In this document: in pieces, positions 1-7,928 of the stretch
Layout of the letters: every line of letters starts with the position of its first letter
Position numbering within the stretch: position 1 is the stretch's first letter
Assembly (NCBI GenBank): GCA_031538895.1
Contig: JAVKLU010000065.1
Coordinates: forward strand, 1-17,932
Source of the DNA: JAVKLU01 sp031538895
GTDB lineage: Bacteria > Pseudomonadota > Gammaproteobacteria > Burkholderiales > Burkholderiaceae
Reading direction: 5' to 3'
DNA: 17,932 nucleotides
Translations under genes and position numbers: made by a program
Notes under the pieces: model-generated
Told to the model about the DNA's origin: nothing
The model's input: the letters and a program-made list of their open reading frames with translations, nothing else
Databases searched by the model: none

Positions 1-1
1 G

Positions 2-190
2 AGCGGCATATCGGCCACTGGAATGCCGGGTTTTATTGAAGGGGCCAGTAGCTTGGGGCTTGGCTTTACCCTCAACTTCAATGCCCGTTACGCCACTGCC
101 TTACGTGCCGACGTGGTCAGTTATGCCGGTGCGTCTAATCCCTTGCTGGATCGCAATATGGCGAGTTTAAGTTTGAGCACTTCGTTTTAA
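2..190 (+). CDS. C-terminal end of a DUF1302-like outer-membrane protein (5' end outside window)
   Basis: An open frame enters from the left edge and stops with TAA at 188-190, giving about 62 residues. It shows alternating beta-strand-like segments and ends LLDRNMASLSLSTSF. The N-L-L-x-D-R-[DN] stretch followed by a short strand and a terminal Phe matches the end of DUF1302 family proteins as I know them, and a terminal Phe is the usual BAM recognition signal of outer-membrane beta-barrels. DUF1302 proteins are large, envelope-associated and of poorly defined function, often found with DUF1329 and exporter genes. Only the tail is visible, so the family call is tentative. The GH1 gene follows 38 bp downstream on the same strand. 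Confidence 0.6.
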   Translation, partial: SGISATGMPGFIEGASSLGLGFTLNFNARYATALRADVVSYAGASNPLLDRNMASLSLSTSF

Positions 191-215
191 AGCGGCACAA
201 TCAGTGCGCTTTCTT
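189..215 (+). terminator. Possible weak rho-independent terminator after the outer-membrane gene
   Basis: An inverted repeat overlaps the stop codon: AAAGC, one bulged G, then GCAC (189-198); loop AATCA; then GTGC GCTTT (204-212), followed by CTT. That is nine pairs with one bulge, but only a short T-rich tail, so it may be partial or only an RNA 3'-end stabiliser. Confidence 0.3.
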
Positions 216-228
216 AACAGATAAAGTA

Positions 229-1608
229 ATGCCTTCCTTTCCCGCCGATTTTCTGTTTGGTGCGGCTACCTCGGCCTACCAAATCGAGGGCGCAAGCCGT
301 AGCGGCGGGCGGGGGGAGTCGATTTGGGATCGTTTTATTCGGCGACGCAGCAAAATTAAAGCGCATCCGCATTCGCCTAGCGTCGCCGCCGACCACTATC
401 ACCGTTATCTGGAAGATATTGCCTTGGCCCAATCATTGGGAGTGCGGGCTTATCGCTTGTCGATCTCGTGGTCACGCGTATTGCCCAATGGCACAGGAGA
501 GATCAATCCAGAGGGAATCGCTTTTTACAAAAATTTGGTGCAGACGGTTCGTGCTGCGGGCATGGCGCCATGGGTGACTTTGTTTCATTGGGATTTACCG
601 CAAGCACTACAGGATCAAGGGGGATTGTTACGGCGCGAAATTGCCCAGGATTTTGTGCGCTATACCGAGGTGGTGGTAGCGGCTTTAAGTCCTGAGGTGC
701 AGAACTGGATCACCCTCAACGAACCTTGGGAATTCACTTTTTTTGGCCATTGTGCCGGTTGGCACGCGCCTGGTCTCAAACGTCCCTGGGCCTTTATGCG
801 TGTGATGCACCATCTCTTGCTGTGTCATGCCAGCGCAGTCACGACCATTCGTCGTATTGCGCCACAGGCTCAAGTGGGCATCACGCTCTCGCAAACCCCA
901 ATTCACGCGGCGACACAGCGTCCTGCTGACCAGCGGGCGGCGGCGTTTGGTAATGCGTTTTTCAATCGAGTGACCCTAGACCCGATTCTGCGCGGACACT
1001 ACCCGCCGCTGCTGGTAAAACGCTTTAAATGGTTTTGGCCCAAGATCGAAGACAAGGACATGGCCAGTATCGCCGCGCCCTTGGACTTTGTCGGAATCAA
1101 CAATTATCAGCGTGAAAAAGTCGGGGCGGCCTGGTGGATTCCGCTGTTGCGCGCCCGCATGGTGCCGCATCGGGCACCGCCAGAACAATGCACCGCGATG
1201 GGGTGGGAGATTTATCCGCCGTGTCTGCACGAAGTCTTAAGCTTGCTACGTGAGGAATATGGCAACCCGCCGGTCTATATCACTGAAAACGGGGCCGCGT
1301 TCGAGGACGTCGTGACCCTTACGCGCGGGGCCACTGGCGAGATCGAAAAGCGGGTTCATGATCCGCGCCGGATTGCTTATTTAGAATCTTATTTGGGCAG
1401 TGTGTCCAAAGCCATTGCCGAAGGTGCTAATGTGCGCGGTTATTTTGTGTGGTCTTTACTGGACAATTTTGAATGGGCCGAGTCATTTCACAAGCGTTTT
1501 GGCCTGATTTATGTGGATTACCCGAGCTTGGAAAGAGTCGTTAAAGACAGTGCTTTTTGGTACCGCGACCTCATCGCCCGTGTGCGGACCCAGCACATTT
1601 CATCCTAA
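229..1608 (+). CDS. Glycoside hydrolase family 1 beta-glucosidase-like enzyme
   Basis: A 459-residue protein that aligns along its whole length with GH1 enzymes, which are normally 440-480 residues. Visible family marks are the N-terminal FLFGAATSAYQIEGA, RLSISWSRVLPNGTG, LFHWDLPQALQ, the acid/base motif TLNEPW (Glu165), the nucleophile motif YITENGAAF (Glu353), and the C-terminal SLLDNFEWAESFHKRFGL. GH1 enzymes cleave beta-D-glucosides, galactosides or 6-phospho-glycosides with retention. There is no signal peptide, so it should act in the cytoplasm on an imported glycoside. It is followed 15 bp later by an MFS transporter gene, consistent with an uptake-and-hydrolysis pair. The exact sugar cannot be read from the sequence. 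The start has no clear Shine-Dalgarno but begins exactly at the conserved N-terminus. Confidence 0.95.
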   Translation: MPSFPADFLFGAATSAYQIEGASRSGGRGESIWDRFIRRRSKIKAHPHSPSVAADHYHRYLEDIALAQSLGVRAYRLSISWSRVLPNGTGEINPEGIAFYKNLVQTVRAAGMAPWVTLFHWDLPQALQDQGGLLRREIAQDFVRYTEVVVAALSPEVQNWITLNEPWEFTFFGHCAGWHAPGLKRPWAFMRVMHHLLLCHASAVTTIRRIAPQAQVGITLSQTPIHAATQRPADQRAAAFGNAFFNRVTLDPILRGHYPPLLVKRFKWFWPKIEDKDMASIAAPLDFVGINNYQREKVGAAWWIPLLRARMVPHRAPPEQCTAMGWEIYPPCLHEVLSLLREEYGNPPVYITENGAAFEDVVTLTRGATGEIEKRVHDPRRIAYLESYLGSVSKAIAEGANVRGYFVWSLLDNFEWAESFHKRFGLIYVDYPSLERVVKDSAFWYRDLIARVRTQHISS

Positions 1609-1623
1609 ACACCTCAGTTACCT

Positions 1624-2898
1624 ATGAAATCCGTAATCGCAATGGCCTTGTTTGCCCTGGTGTCGGCGTTTTTGATGACCGACTCGACTATTTTGCCGGC
1701 GGTATTGTTGGCCGTGCAGCGGGATTTTCAACTCAACGATATTCAATTGGGATGGGTGGGCTCCTTGCCCTTGATGGTGGGCGCATTGTTAGGAGTCTTT
1801 ACGGGTTTTTATGCGGACCGTCATGCGCGCCTACCTTTGTTGCTACTTTGCTTCGTTCTGGGCATCGGCGCGGTGGCCTGTAGTGGTTGGACGGTTGCCA
1901 GCCCCAACTTTGCCGCTTTTTTAGCCTGGAGAGTCGTCGCCGGTGCCGCCACTGGGGCCATGTTCCCCATTGCGTTTTCCTTGGTTGCCGATTGGATTGG
2001 TAGTCGCCATCGTGCGCTCGCGTCGTCGGTCATTGATGTGATTTGGGGTGTGGGCATGATGTTAGGGCCGCTTGCCGGAGCTTGGGCCTTGGACAGTGTG
2101 ACGGGTTGGCGTTCGGCGCATTTGCTGGTGGCGGGGTGTTCTTTTGCAGCCCTGTTGATTTTTATAGTGTTCGTCCGTGAACCCGCGCGTGAAATGCCGC
2201 ATTCCTCACCGACAGGGAAACGCACCGAAAAAGAATCCCGCATCAATTCCAGCACTGTTCATCCGAACAGTGAGCCTGACACGGACGACACCAGTTGGCG
2301 CGTATTGCTCCGTACCACCAACGCCTTATTGATTTTGCAGTCCCTGCCCGGCAGCCTACCCTGGGGCCTCCTGCCATTTTGGTTAATTGCCTTTTTACGC
2401 CAACAGCACCAGTTTGGCCAAGAAGAGGCAACCGTACTTTGGGAGTTGATCGGAATTAGCGCGGCCATTAGCGCCATTTTTTGGGGGATGCTGGGTGATT
2501 TTCTGTGGCGCATTCAACCCGCCCGTGTCGCGCTGCTCTGCGCCATTGGCACGGCTGGCGGTGCCGTGGCCGTGGCCTACCTTCTTCACGTTCCGCCCAC
2601 GACACCGTGGCTACTCTATGGATTAACGATCGTGGTCGGCATCCTCATCGCCACTGCAGGAAGCAATTCGCGTGCGATGGTATTAAATTGCAATACCGCT
2701 CGCACTCGTGGACGGGTGTTGGGATGCTTCAATTTATTTGACACTTTTGGCCGCAGCTTAGGACCTTTGGTGGGCGGCCTACTGGTCAGTTGGAGTGGCG
2801 ACATGATGCTGGCGATGGATGTCGCGGCAATCGCTTGGCTCATTGCGGCGGCCTTACAGTTGACGCTTTATTGGCAATTGAAAAAACATAAAAATTAA
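1624..2898 (+). CDS. MFS family transporter
   Basis: A 424-residue hydrophobic protein with about 12 predicted membrane helices in two halves, the usual major facilitator plan. Between helices 2 and 3 is the signature loop GFYADRHAR (motif A, G-x-x-x-D-R-x-x-R). Helices 6 and 7 are separated by a long polar cytoplasmic loop (about residues 185-230, rich in Ser, Glu and Asp). A second motif-A-like loop, WGMLGDFLWR, follows helix 8. The first helix starts at once and there is no cleaved signal. Located 15 bp after the GH1 gene and 24 bp before the repeat protein gene, it is probably cotranscribed with the glycosidase and may import its glycoside or export a product. The substrate is unknown. 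Confidence 0.9.
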   Translation: MKSVIAMALFALVSAFLMTDSTILPAVLLAVQRDFQLNDIQLGWVGSLPLMVGALLGVFTGFYADRHARLPLLLLCFVLGIGAVACSGWTVASPNFAAFLAWRVVAGAATGAMFPIAFSLVADWIGSRHRALASSVIDVIWGVGMMLGPLAGAWALDSVTGWRSAHLLVAGCSFAALLIFIVFVREPAREMPHSSPTGKRTEKESRINSSTVHPNSEPDTDDTSWRVLLRTTNALLILQSLPGSLPWGLLPFWLIAFLRQQHQFGQEEATVLWELIGISAAISAIFWGMLGDFLWRIQPARVALLCAIGTAGGAVAVAYLLHVPPTTPWLLYGLTIVVGILIATAGSNSRAMVLNCNTARTRGRVLGCFNLFDTFGRSLGPLVGGLLVSWSGDMMLAMDVAAIAWLIAAALQLTLYWQLKKHKN

Positions 2899-2912
2899 GT
2901 CGTATCAAAACG

Positions 2913-2917
2913 AGGAG
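2913..2917 (+). promoter_or_regulatory. Strong ribosome binding site of the repeat protein gene
   Basis: AGGAG lies five bases before the ATG at 2923. It fixes the start, and is one of only two strong Shine-Dalgarno sites seen in the window. Confidence 0.7.
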
Positions 2918-2922
2918 ACCTC

Positions 2923-5900
2923 ATGAACGCAGCTGCTTTGAAATACTCTTTTGGACACATTCTGACGCTCTTTTTACTGGCCTTTTCCTGTCTCAGTGCA
3001 GAGGCCGCTAATTGGGGCGATTTCAAAAGAGATGATTGTCGTGGTTATCGGACGCGTCAATACAGTTCGCGGCTTTGGAATATTTGGGGTAGCTGGGAAA
3101 ACGCCTGCGCCGCTCAATCGGCGACCATCAATGGCCAGTATTTTGCGCGTCCAACTCGTTGCGTTAACGTGGGTGCCGCTGGAATGTGGGGTGAATGGGA
3201 CCTAGTTGACGATAGTTGCAAAGCGAATTGGGGTGCTCTAGCCGCAAATAACTGCGTCACCAATACCCACCGCCAGTACAGTGCACGACTGTGGAATGTT
3301 CCGTCCGGACAAAGCTGGGAAGATGCCTGTAACTCGACGCCCCATAACGTAGGGCCAGGGCCTTATACTTATTTCGCTAGACCTACGCGCTGTAAAAACA
3401 TGGGAATCTCTGGGATGTGGGGCGAATGGGATGCGCCGGATAATTCCTGCGGTCCTTACTGGGGTGACATCACACAAAAAGAATGTAACAACGCAGGTAA
3501 ACGCAAATGGAGTGCCATCTTGTGGAATATCCCGCCCGGACAAAGCTGGGAAAATACGTGTAACAATCAATCTGCTACGGTCAGCGGCACTTATTTTGCC
3601 AAACCCACTCGTTGCGTCAATACCTCCCTCAATATGTGGGGTGAATGGGATGTAGACGACGCCGCTTGCAAAGCGAATTGGGGCGATCTCGCCAAAAATA
3701 GCTGCGTCACCAATACTCACCGCCAGTACAGTGCACGACTGTGGAATATTCCGTCCGGACAAAGCTGGCAAGATGCCTGTAACTCGGCACCTAATACCGT
3801 GGCAGGGACTTATTTTGCCAAGCCGACGCGTTGTAAAGATTTGGGCGCCTCTGGGATGTGGGGCGAATGGGATGCACCGGATAATTCCTGCGCTCCTTAC
3901 TGGGGTGACATTACGCAAAAAGAATGTACCGGCTCACAACGCAAGTGGAGTGCCATCTTGTGGAATATCCCGCCTGGACAAAGCTGGGAAAATACGTGTA
4001 ACAATCAATCAGCTACGGTCAACGGCACCTACTTTGCCCGTCCTACTCGTTGCGTCAATACCTCCCTCAATATGTGGGGTGAATGGAGTGTGAACGACGC
4101 CAAATGCGAAAACCCTTATTGGGCGGTGAATGCGGGCGATGCCATTGATACTATCAAGGACGATGGCTGCAAAATGGAATATGGCGGCTACCGTAGATAC
4201 TCCTCGCGTCTGTGGAATATCAGAAACGGCGACAGTTGGAAGCAGGTTTGTAACGAAAAGGCGCCTTTAACAATCAAGGGAGTGCGTTATGACCGCCCAC
4301 ATCAGTGTGTCGATTTAGGGGCGGGGGGTATGTGGGGAGAATGGTATGTGCAAGACAATTCTTGCAAAAGACGTGAACTCTCGGATATGAATGCCCACTG
4401 GGGACAAGTTAAAAAAGAGGGTTGCGGACGCATGCCCAATACCAACTCTTTAGCTCCGACCTACCGTAAATATTCCTCTATCCTATGGGATATTCCCGCC
4501 GGTCAATCCTGGGAGGCGGCCTGTCAGCATTTCCCCATTACTATCGGTGATACCACCTTTGGCAGTGCCCAAAACCAAGCTAAGCGTTGCGTCAATACAT
4601 CCCTCAATATGTGGGGCGAATTTTATGTCTCTGATGCCAGTTGCGGTAACATAAACACCAACCCTTCGCGTGGTACGGATAGCGGTGTTAAATCGGCGCC
4701 ACTGTCGGGTTACGCCGACTTGCACTCTCATCCTTTTGTCGATCAAGCCTTTGGTGGAGCATTGTTTGGCAGTGCTAACGGTACTGTCCAAGAGGCTTTT
4801 GCTGGCCACGCTTCGGCAGGAGATGTGCATCAACAATACACATGGTTGTCAAAAGTTAACACCGCGATGAGTCTTGACGACATCATGTGGATAGCGATGG
4901 TGCCTTATGGACAACGAAAATTATTTGACCAAGGCAGTGGCTACCCCAATTTTGATAGCGGCTCTGGCACTGCGTCTCAAGATGCCTGGCCTCGAATTTG
5001 GGATAGCTCGCACCAACAAATGCACGCGCAATGGATCAAGCGCGCTCACAAAGGTGGATTGCGGGTTTTGGTCGGTTTAGCGGTCAACAACGGCTACACC
5101 TTTCATAAGGATGTCGATGGCACGCCCTCCTATGATCGCGACGACACTCGTATCCCAGATATTGGAAAACTTAACGCAGGAGATGCCAAACTGACCTTGG
5201 ATGATTGGACTTCCATGTTGGCGCAAACCAAACAAGCCCATCGCTTTGCGAAAGAAAACCCCTGGGTTACCTTGGCCTTTACACCAGAGGATGCGGACAA
5301 CGCGGTCAAAGTGGGAAAAATGGCGTTTATCTGGGGCAGTGAAGTCGATCAGGCCTACAACTGTAAAAACACGGCGATGCAGAGAGACGGTAAATATCGC
5401 GGCCAGAGCAGAACGGCTAAAGACTGCACCAGACGTGACATCGATAAAGCCATCATGGTGCAAGACATGCTGGGGATCAAGTATCAATTTCCGATCCACT
5501 TAAAAGATAACGGGCTGGGATTAGCCGCGGTCAATTCGGCCGCCGCTTCTAATGGCTACGATGCCACTGGGAAGGGAGATTCTGAAAGAAGCGGTCTTGA
5601 ACGCTGTAAAGACAATGGCTTTAATGGCGGTCCCGCAGGTTGGAGCGACTCAACCAATCCCAACATGAATCAATGTGGTCGCAGCGGCCTAAGAGATATG
5701 GGGCGTTATGCCATCCAACGCTCATGGGGTAACGGCAACTTGATTGATGTGGGTCATATCAGTCATAAGGGGATGGATGAAGCCATCACCATGGCCAATA
5801 CCTATAAGGTCCCCGTTGTCAACGGTCACACCGGTATTTTTGATCTGAGTGTCGGTGAGCGACGGCATGAAGGCAATGCTACTGTCGCGCAACTGGAGCG

Positions 5901-7203
5901 CGTCCGCCAAACCGGCGGCATGGTGGGCTTGATGACATGGCAGGGAAAACTGTCCGAAAACGTGGGCATCGCTAACTCGCCAATACCGATTCTTTGCGGG
6001 GGTTCTAGCCAGCTAATAGTAAACGTTTATCAACATCTACTTAACAAGGGTTGGGGCTATAACGACAGCGCAAACCTAGCAGGCAATATCACCTATGCGA
6101 CCGACTTTAATGGTTTTGCAGCCTTGCCTACGGGACGCACTCAAGAATACTTCTTTCGTAGTGCCAACGATCGTCGCACCTGTTGGTACGGGACGGAGGA
6201 TAAAAGCTATACGCCGATGGTTCAATACCCCTTTAACCTGCCCCCTGGCTTGACACCTGCGCATAACAGTAACGATCTACCTGGGACGTCTTTGGGACAG
6301 CACCAGCTCACACCCGGAATGGCGAGCAGCAAAGTGGACTTTAATAGTCGGGGCCTAGCGACGGTAGGGCAGATTCCTGATTTATTAGAGGACATGCGCG
6401 TACAAGGGACTTCATTAGCCACTTTGGAGCCGCTTTATCGATCCGCCGCAGGTGTGGTGACGATGTGGAAAAAGTTGCGCGCCAATAGTGAGCAAGCATT
6501 GTTTTGGTTTGACCACAGCTTGACCTCGCAGTATTCCTTTGCGGACTATCCTATGCGTAGAATTCCGCAAAAATTTGTTCGCTTTAATACCGCGCTATCG
6601 GAACAAAGTAACAGTAATAATGGCGGCGTGTGTCGCGTATGGAATGGTACCGAATACGACATGGGCATCGAACTCAATCCAAAAAGTGCTGGCCGTCCAT
6701 TGGAAGAAGGTCGTTGCGTCACCGCTAACAGTGTCATTCCACGTGGCGACTACGACTCTTTAGCGATTAAATTTGACCGCATGGCCTGGGCCAATCCGAA
6801 CAGTCCGCCCAGAGACATGGTAATGGTGAAACTTAACCCTAACTCTAACGCTAACTCGAATAGCTTGTCTAAGAGCCTGATAGTGTCGGAACGTAACTCT
6901 AATCTCCGAATAGCGAGGGGCGGTGAACGGTCCCAATCTGGTCGTAAGGTCATTTGCCGCTTGAGCCAAAGTTACTGGGGCGGCGCGCAAGATACCCAAA
7001 TGGGGGTTTTAACAGATAGTGGAGCATGTCAGTCTTTCTCTGTCCGAATTCAAGGTACGGCAGTGACGCGTACTCCTGTCACGATCGAGGCTAATAAAAC
7101 TGAGGTGCTCTTCGCCAGAATGCCGGTCGATGCAGTGATCGAAGGATCTCCTTTATCGGCAGACAACTCATTAGTTGAAAGTGATGGGGTCTATGCACCT
7201 TAA
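2923..7203 (+). CDS. Secreted protein: seven four-Cys Trp-rich repeats plus M19-like dipeptidase/amidohydrolase domain
   Basis: A 1426-residue protein. Residues 1-28 are a signal peptide (hydrophobic core ending AEA before ANWG). Residues about 30-575 hold seven tandem domains of roughly 70-90 residues starting at 30, 102, 179, 252, 326, 399 and 492. Each has four cysteines and the pattern W-G ... C ... YS-[SA]-x-LWN-[IV] ... SW-x-x-x-C ... RC ... MWGEW ... D-x-x-C. I do not recognise this domain. Residues about 595-1200 resemble the M19 membrane dipeptidase fold of the amidohydrolase superfamily. Putative metal ligands appear in family order: DLHSHP (His601, His603), WGSEVD (Glu807), PIHLKDN (His859), DVGHIS (His945), NGHTG (His969) and ATDFNGF (Asp1061). 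A C-terminal region (about 1200-1426) has an Asn/Ser-rich stretch and two Cys-containing segments. The protein should be periplasmic or extracellular. Substrate unknown; a dipeptide-like or amide bond is the family expectation. The signal peptide and repeats are directly visible; the M19 assignment is by motif order. Confidence 0.85.
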   Translation: MNAAALKYSFGHILTLFLLAFSCLSAEAANWGDFKRDDCRGYRTRQYSSRLWNIWGSWENACAAQSATINGQYFARPTRCVNVGAAGMWGEWDLVDDSCKANWGALAANNCVTNTHRQYSARLWNVPSGQSWEDACNSTPHNVGPGPYTYFARPTRCKNMGISGMWGEWDAPDNSCGPYWGDITQKECNNAGKRKWSAILWNIPPGQSWENTCNNQSATVSGTYFAKPTRCVNTSLNMWGEWDVDDAACKANWGDLAKNSCVTNTHRQYSARLWNIPSGQSWQDACNSAPNTVAGTYFAKPTRCKDLGASGMWGEWDAPDNSCAPYWGDITQKECTGSQRKWSAILWNIPPGQSWENTCNNQSATVNGTYFARPTRCVNTSLNMWGEWSVNDAKCENPYWAVNAGDAIDTIKDDGCKMEYGGYRRYSSRLWNIRNGDSWKQVCNEKAPLTIKGVRYDRPHQCVDLGAGGMWGEWYVQDNSCKRRELSDMNAHWGQVKKEGCGRMPNTNSLAPTYRKYSSILWDIPAGQSWEAACQHFPITIGDTTFGSAQNQAKRCVNTSLNMWGEFYVSDASCGNINTNPSRGTDSGVKSAPLSGYADLHSHPFVDQAFGGALFGSANGTVQEAFAGHASAGDVHQQYTWLSKVNTAMSLDDIMWIAMVPYGQRKLFDQGSGYPNFDSGSGTASQDAWPRIWDSSHQQMHAQWIKRAHKGGLRVLVGLAVNNGYTFHKDVDGTPSYDRDDTRIPDIGKLNAGDAKLTLDDWTSMLAQTKQAHRFAKENPWVTLAFTPEDADNAVKVGKMAFIWGSEVDQAYNCKNTAMQRDGKYRGQSRTAKDCTRRDIDKAIMVQDMLGIKYQFPIHLKDNGLGLAAVNSAAASNGYDATGKGDSERSGLERCKDNGFNGGPAGWSDSTNPNMNQCGRSGLRDMGRYAIQRSWGNGNLIDVGHISHKGMDEAITMANTYKVPVVNGHTGIFDLSVGERRHEGNATVAQLERVRQTGGMVGLMTWQGKLSENVGIANSPIPILCGGSSQLIVNVYQHLLNKGWGYNDSANLAGNITYATDFNGFAALPTGRTQEYFFRSANDRRTCWYGTEDKSYTPMVQYPFNLPPGLTPAHNSNDLPGTSLGQHQLTPGMASSKVDFNSRGLATVGQIPDLLEDMRVQGTSLATLEPLYRSAAGVVTMWKKLRANSEQALFWFDHSLTSQYSFADYPMRRIPQKFVRFNTALSEQSNSNNGGVCRVWNGTEYDMGIELNPKSAGRPLEEGRCVTANSVIPRGDYDSLAIKFDRMAWANPNSPPRDMVMVKLNPNSNANSNSLSKSLIVSERNSNLRIARGGERSQSGRKVICRLSQSYWGGAQDTQMGVLTDSGACQSFSVRIQGTAVTRTPVTIEANKTEVLFARMPVDAVIEGSPLSADNSLVESDGVYAP
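3226..4116 (+). repeat. Tandem duplication of a two-domain unit (A-B-A-B) inside the repeat protein
   Basis: Domains 2+3 (3226-3675, 450 bp) and 4+5 (3676-4116, 441 bp) are near-copies. Domains 2 and 4 share the segment TNTHRQYSARLWN and domains 3 and 5 share QSWENTCNNQSATV, with long identical nucleotide stretches. Domains 1, 6 and 7 are more divergent, so this pair was duplicated recently. The length difference (9 bp) keeps the frame. Confidence 0.85.
6835..6864 (+). repeat. Degenerate hexanucleotide run coding Asn-x repeats
   Basis: Five imperfect six-base units of the form AACNCT, the last diverged, encode N-P-N-S-N-A-N-S-N-S near residue 1305 of the repeat protein. The spacing is a multiple of three, so copy changes would alter length but not frame. 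It probably forms a flexible linker in the C-terminal region. Confidence 0.5.
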
Positions 7204-7792
7204 AAACCTCTCCATGAAGTCCCCTTCTCGTCGCGCCTTTTGCGTTGATCTCCTGCGTTGGGGGCTGCTGTCAACCTCGGGATTGTCTGTCTGGGTCGAC
7301 GCCATGGCAGCACAGGCGCGAGAAAAAAACAACTACCAGTCAATTGACTGGCGTGACCTCATGCCGCCCAATTGGCATCCCGGTCTACAGCTAAAGGCCG
7401 AGATGGCAGACAAAATTAATGAGCTTAAAAAAGAAGACCTCAATACTATTTTGCAAGAGCGTTTGAAAGATATTTATCAACGCGCACCGGTCAATGCGGC
7501 ACTTCACCAAAAACGCATCCAGCTATCTGGCTATACGGTCCCGCTGGACGATGCGCAACGAGGCTTGAAAGAGTTTCTACTGGTGCCCACCTTTGGGGCA
7601 TGTATTCACACTCCGCCACCTCCACAAAATCAAATTGTCTATGTCATCTCATCCACGCCGTTAGAGGATGTTGGCCTGATGGATGCCTTAACGGTACGCG
7701 GCCAACTTTCTGTAAAAACCTTCGATAACTCGATGGGCAGGGCCGCCTATACCTTAGGATTGGAAAGTTTTCAGCCCTATCAAGGATCGTGA
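7193..7792 (+). CDS. Tat-exported DUF3299 family protein
   Basis: About 199 residues. The N-terminus carries a twin-arginine signal, SPSRRAFCVDLLRWGLL, followed by a hydrophobic stretch and an Ala-rich cleavage region (AMAAQA). The mature part has YQSIDWRDLMP, a block GYTVPLD, and the diagnostic LVPTFGACIHTPPPPQNQIVYV-type stretch of DUF3299, a periplasmic or lipoprotein family of unknown function in proteobacteria. Length fits the family. The start is uncertain: in-frame candidates are TTG 7175, ATG 7184, ATG 7193 and ATG 7214, and none has a convincing ribosome binding site. I chose 7193 as a compromise; all place the Tat motif near the N-terminus. The first three overlap the end of the repeat protein gene, suggesting translational coupling and a linked role. 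The conserved Cys-His pair could bind a metal, which is inference. Confidence 0.85.
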   Translation: MHLKNLSMKSPSRRAFCVDLLRWGLLSTSGLSVWVDAMAAQAREKNNYQSIDWRDLMPPNWHPGLQLKAEMADKINELKKEDLNTILQERLKDIYQRAPVNAALHQKRIQLSGYTVPLDDAQRGLKEFLLVPTFGACIHTPPPPQNQIVYVISSTPLEDVGLMDALTVRGQLSVKTFDNSMGRAAYTLGLESFQPYQGS

Positions 7793-7840
7793 TTGTCCGC
7801 CTTCCTAGTTACGGAAATGTTCTTTAGTTTGATCAGATAT

Positions 7841-7853
7841 TGCGATCATCGCA
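7841..7853. promoter_or_regulatory. Perfect 13-bp palindrome upstream of the kinase operon (possible operator)
   Basis: TGCGATCATCGCA is a perfect inverted repeat with a single central base, located about 75 bp before the sugar kinase start in the 136-bp gap that should hold the operon promoter. A repressor operator is plausible, but no second copy was found in the window and no convincing -35/-10 pair was seen. Confidence 0.25.
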
Positions 7854-7928
7854 CGGGCTTGACCTACTTAACCCCATACCTGTCCATTAAAAGCTTAATT
7901 GACGAATACGCTTATTCAATAATTGGGA

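Noticed and set aside
1821..2255. Minus-strand open frame inside the MFS gene
   Set aside because: The sense frame has clear transporter helices and motif A; the antisense frame has no recognisable features.
3000..3000. Lipobox-like LAFSC in the signal peptide of the repeat protein
   Set aside because: Phe at the -2 position does not fit a lipobox, and an AEA signal peptidase I site follows five residues later.
3238..3918. Long open frame on the minus strand (226 codons) opposite the repeat protein
   Set aside because: It mirrors the repeated codon pattern of the sense gene, shows no family motif and lies wholly inside a well-supported secreted protein gene.
7899..7923. TTGACG followed by an AT-rich stretch as a promoter for the kinase operon
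   Set aside because: No -10-like hexamer lies at 16-18 bases; the nearest A/T-rich match is too close, so no promoter was called.
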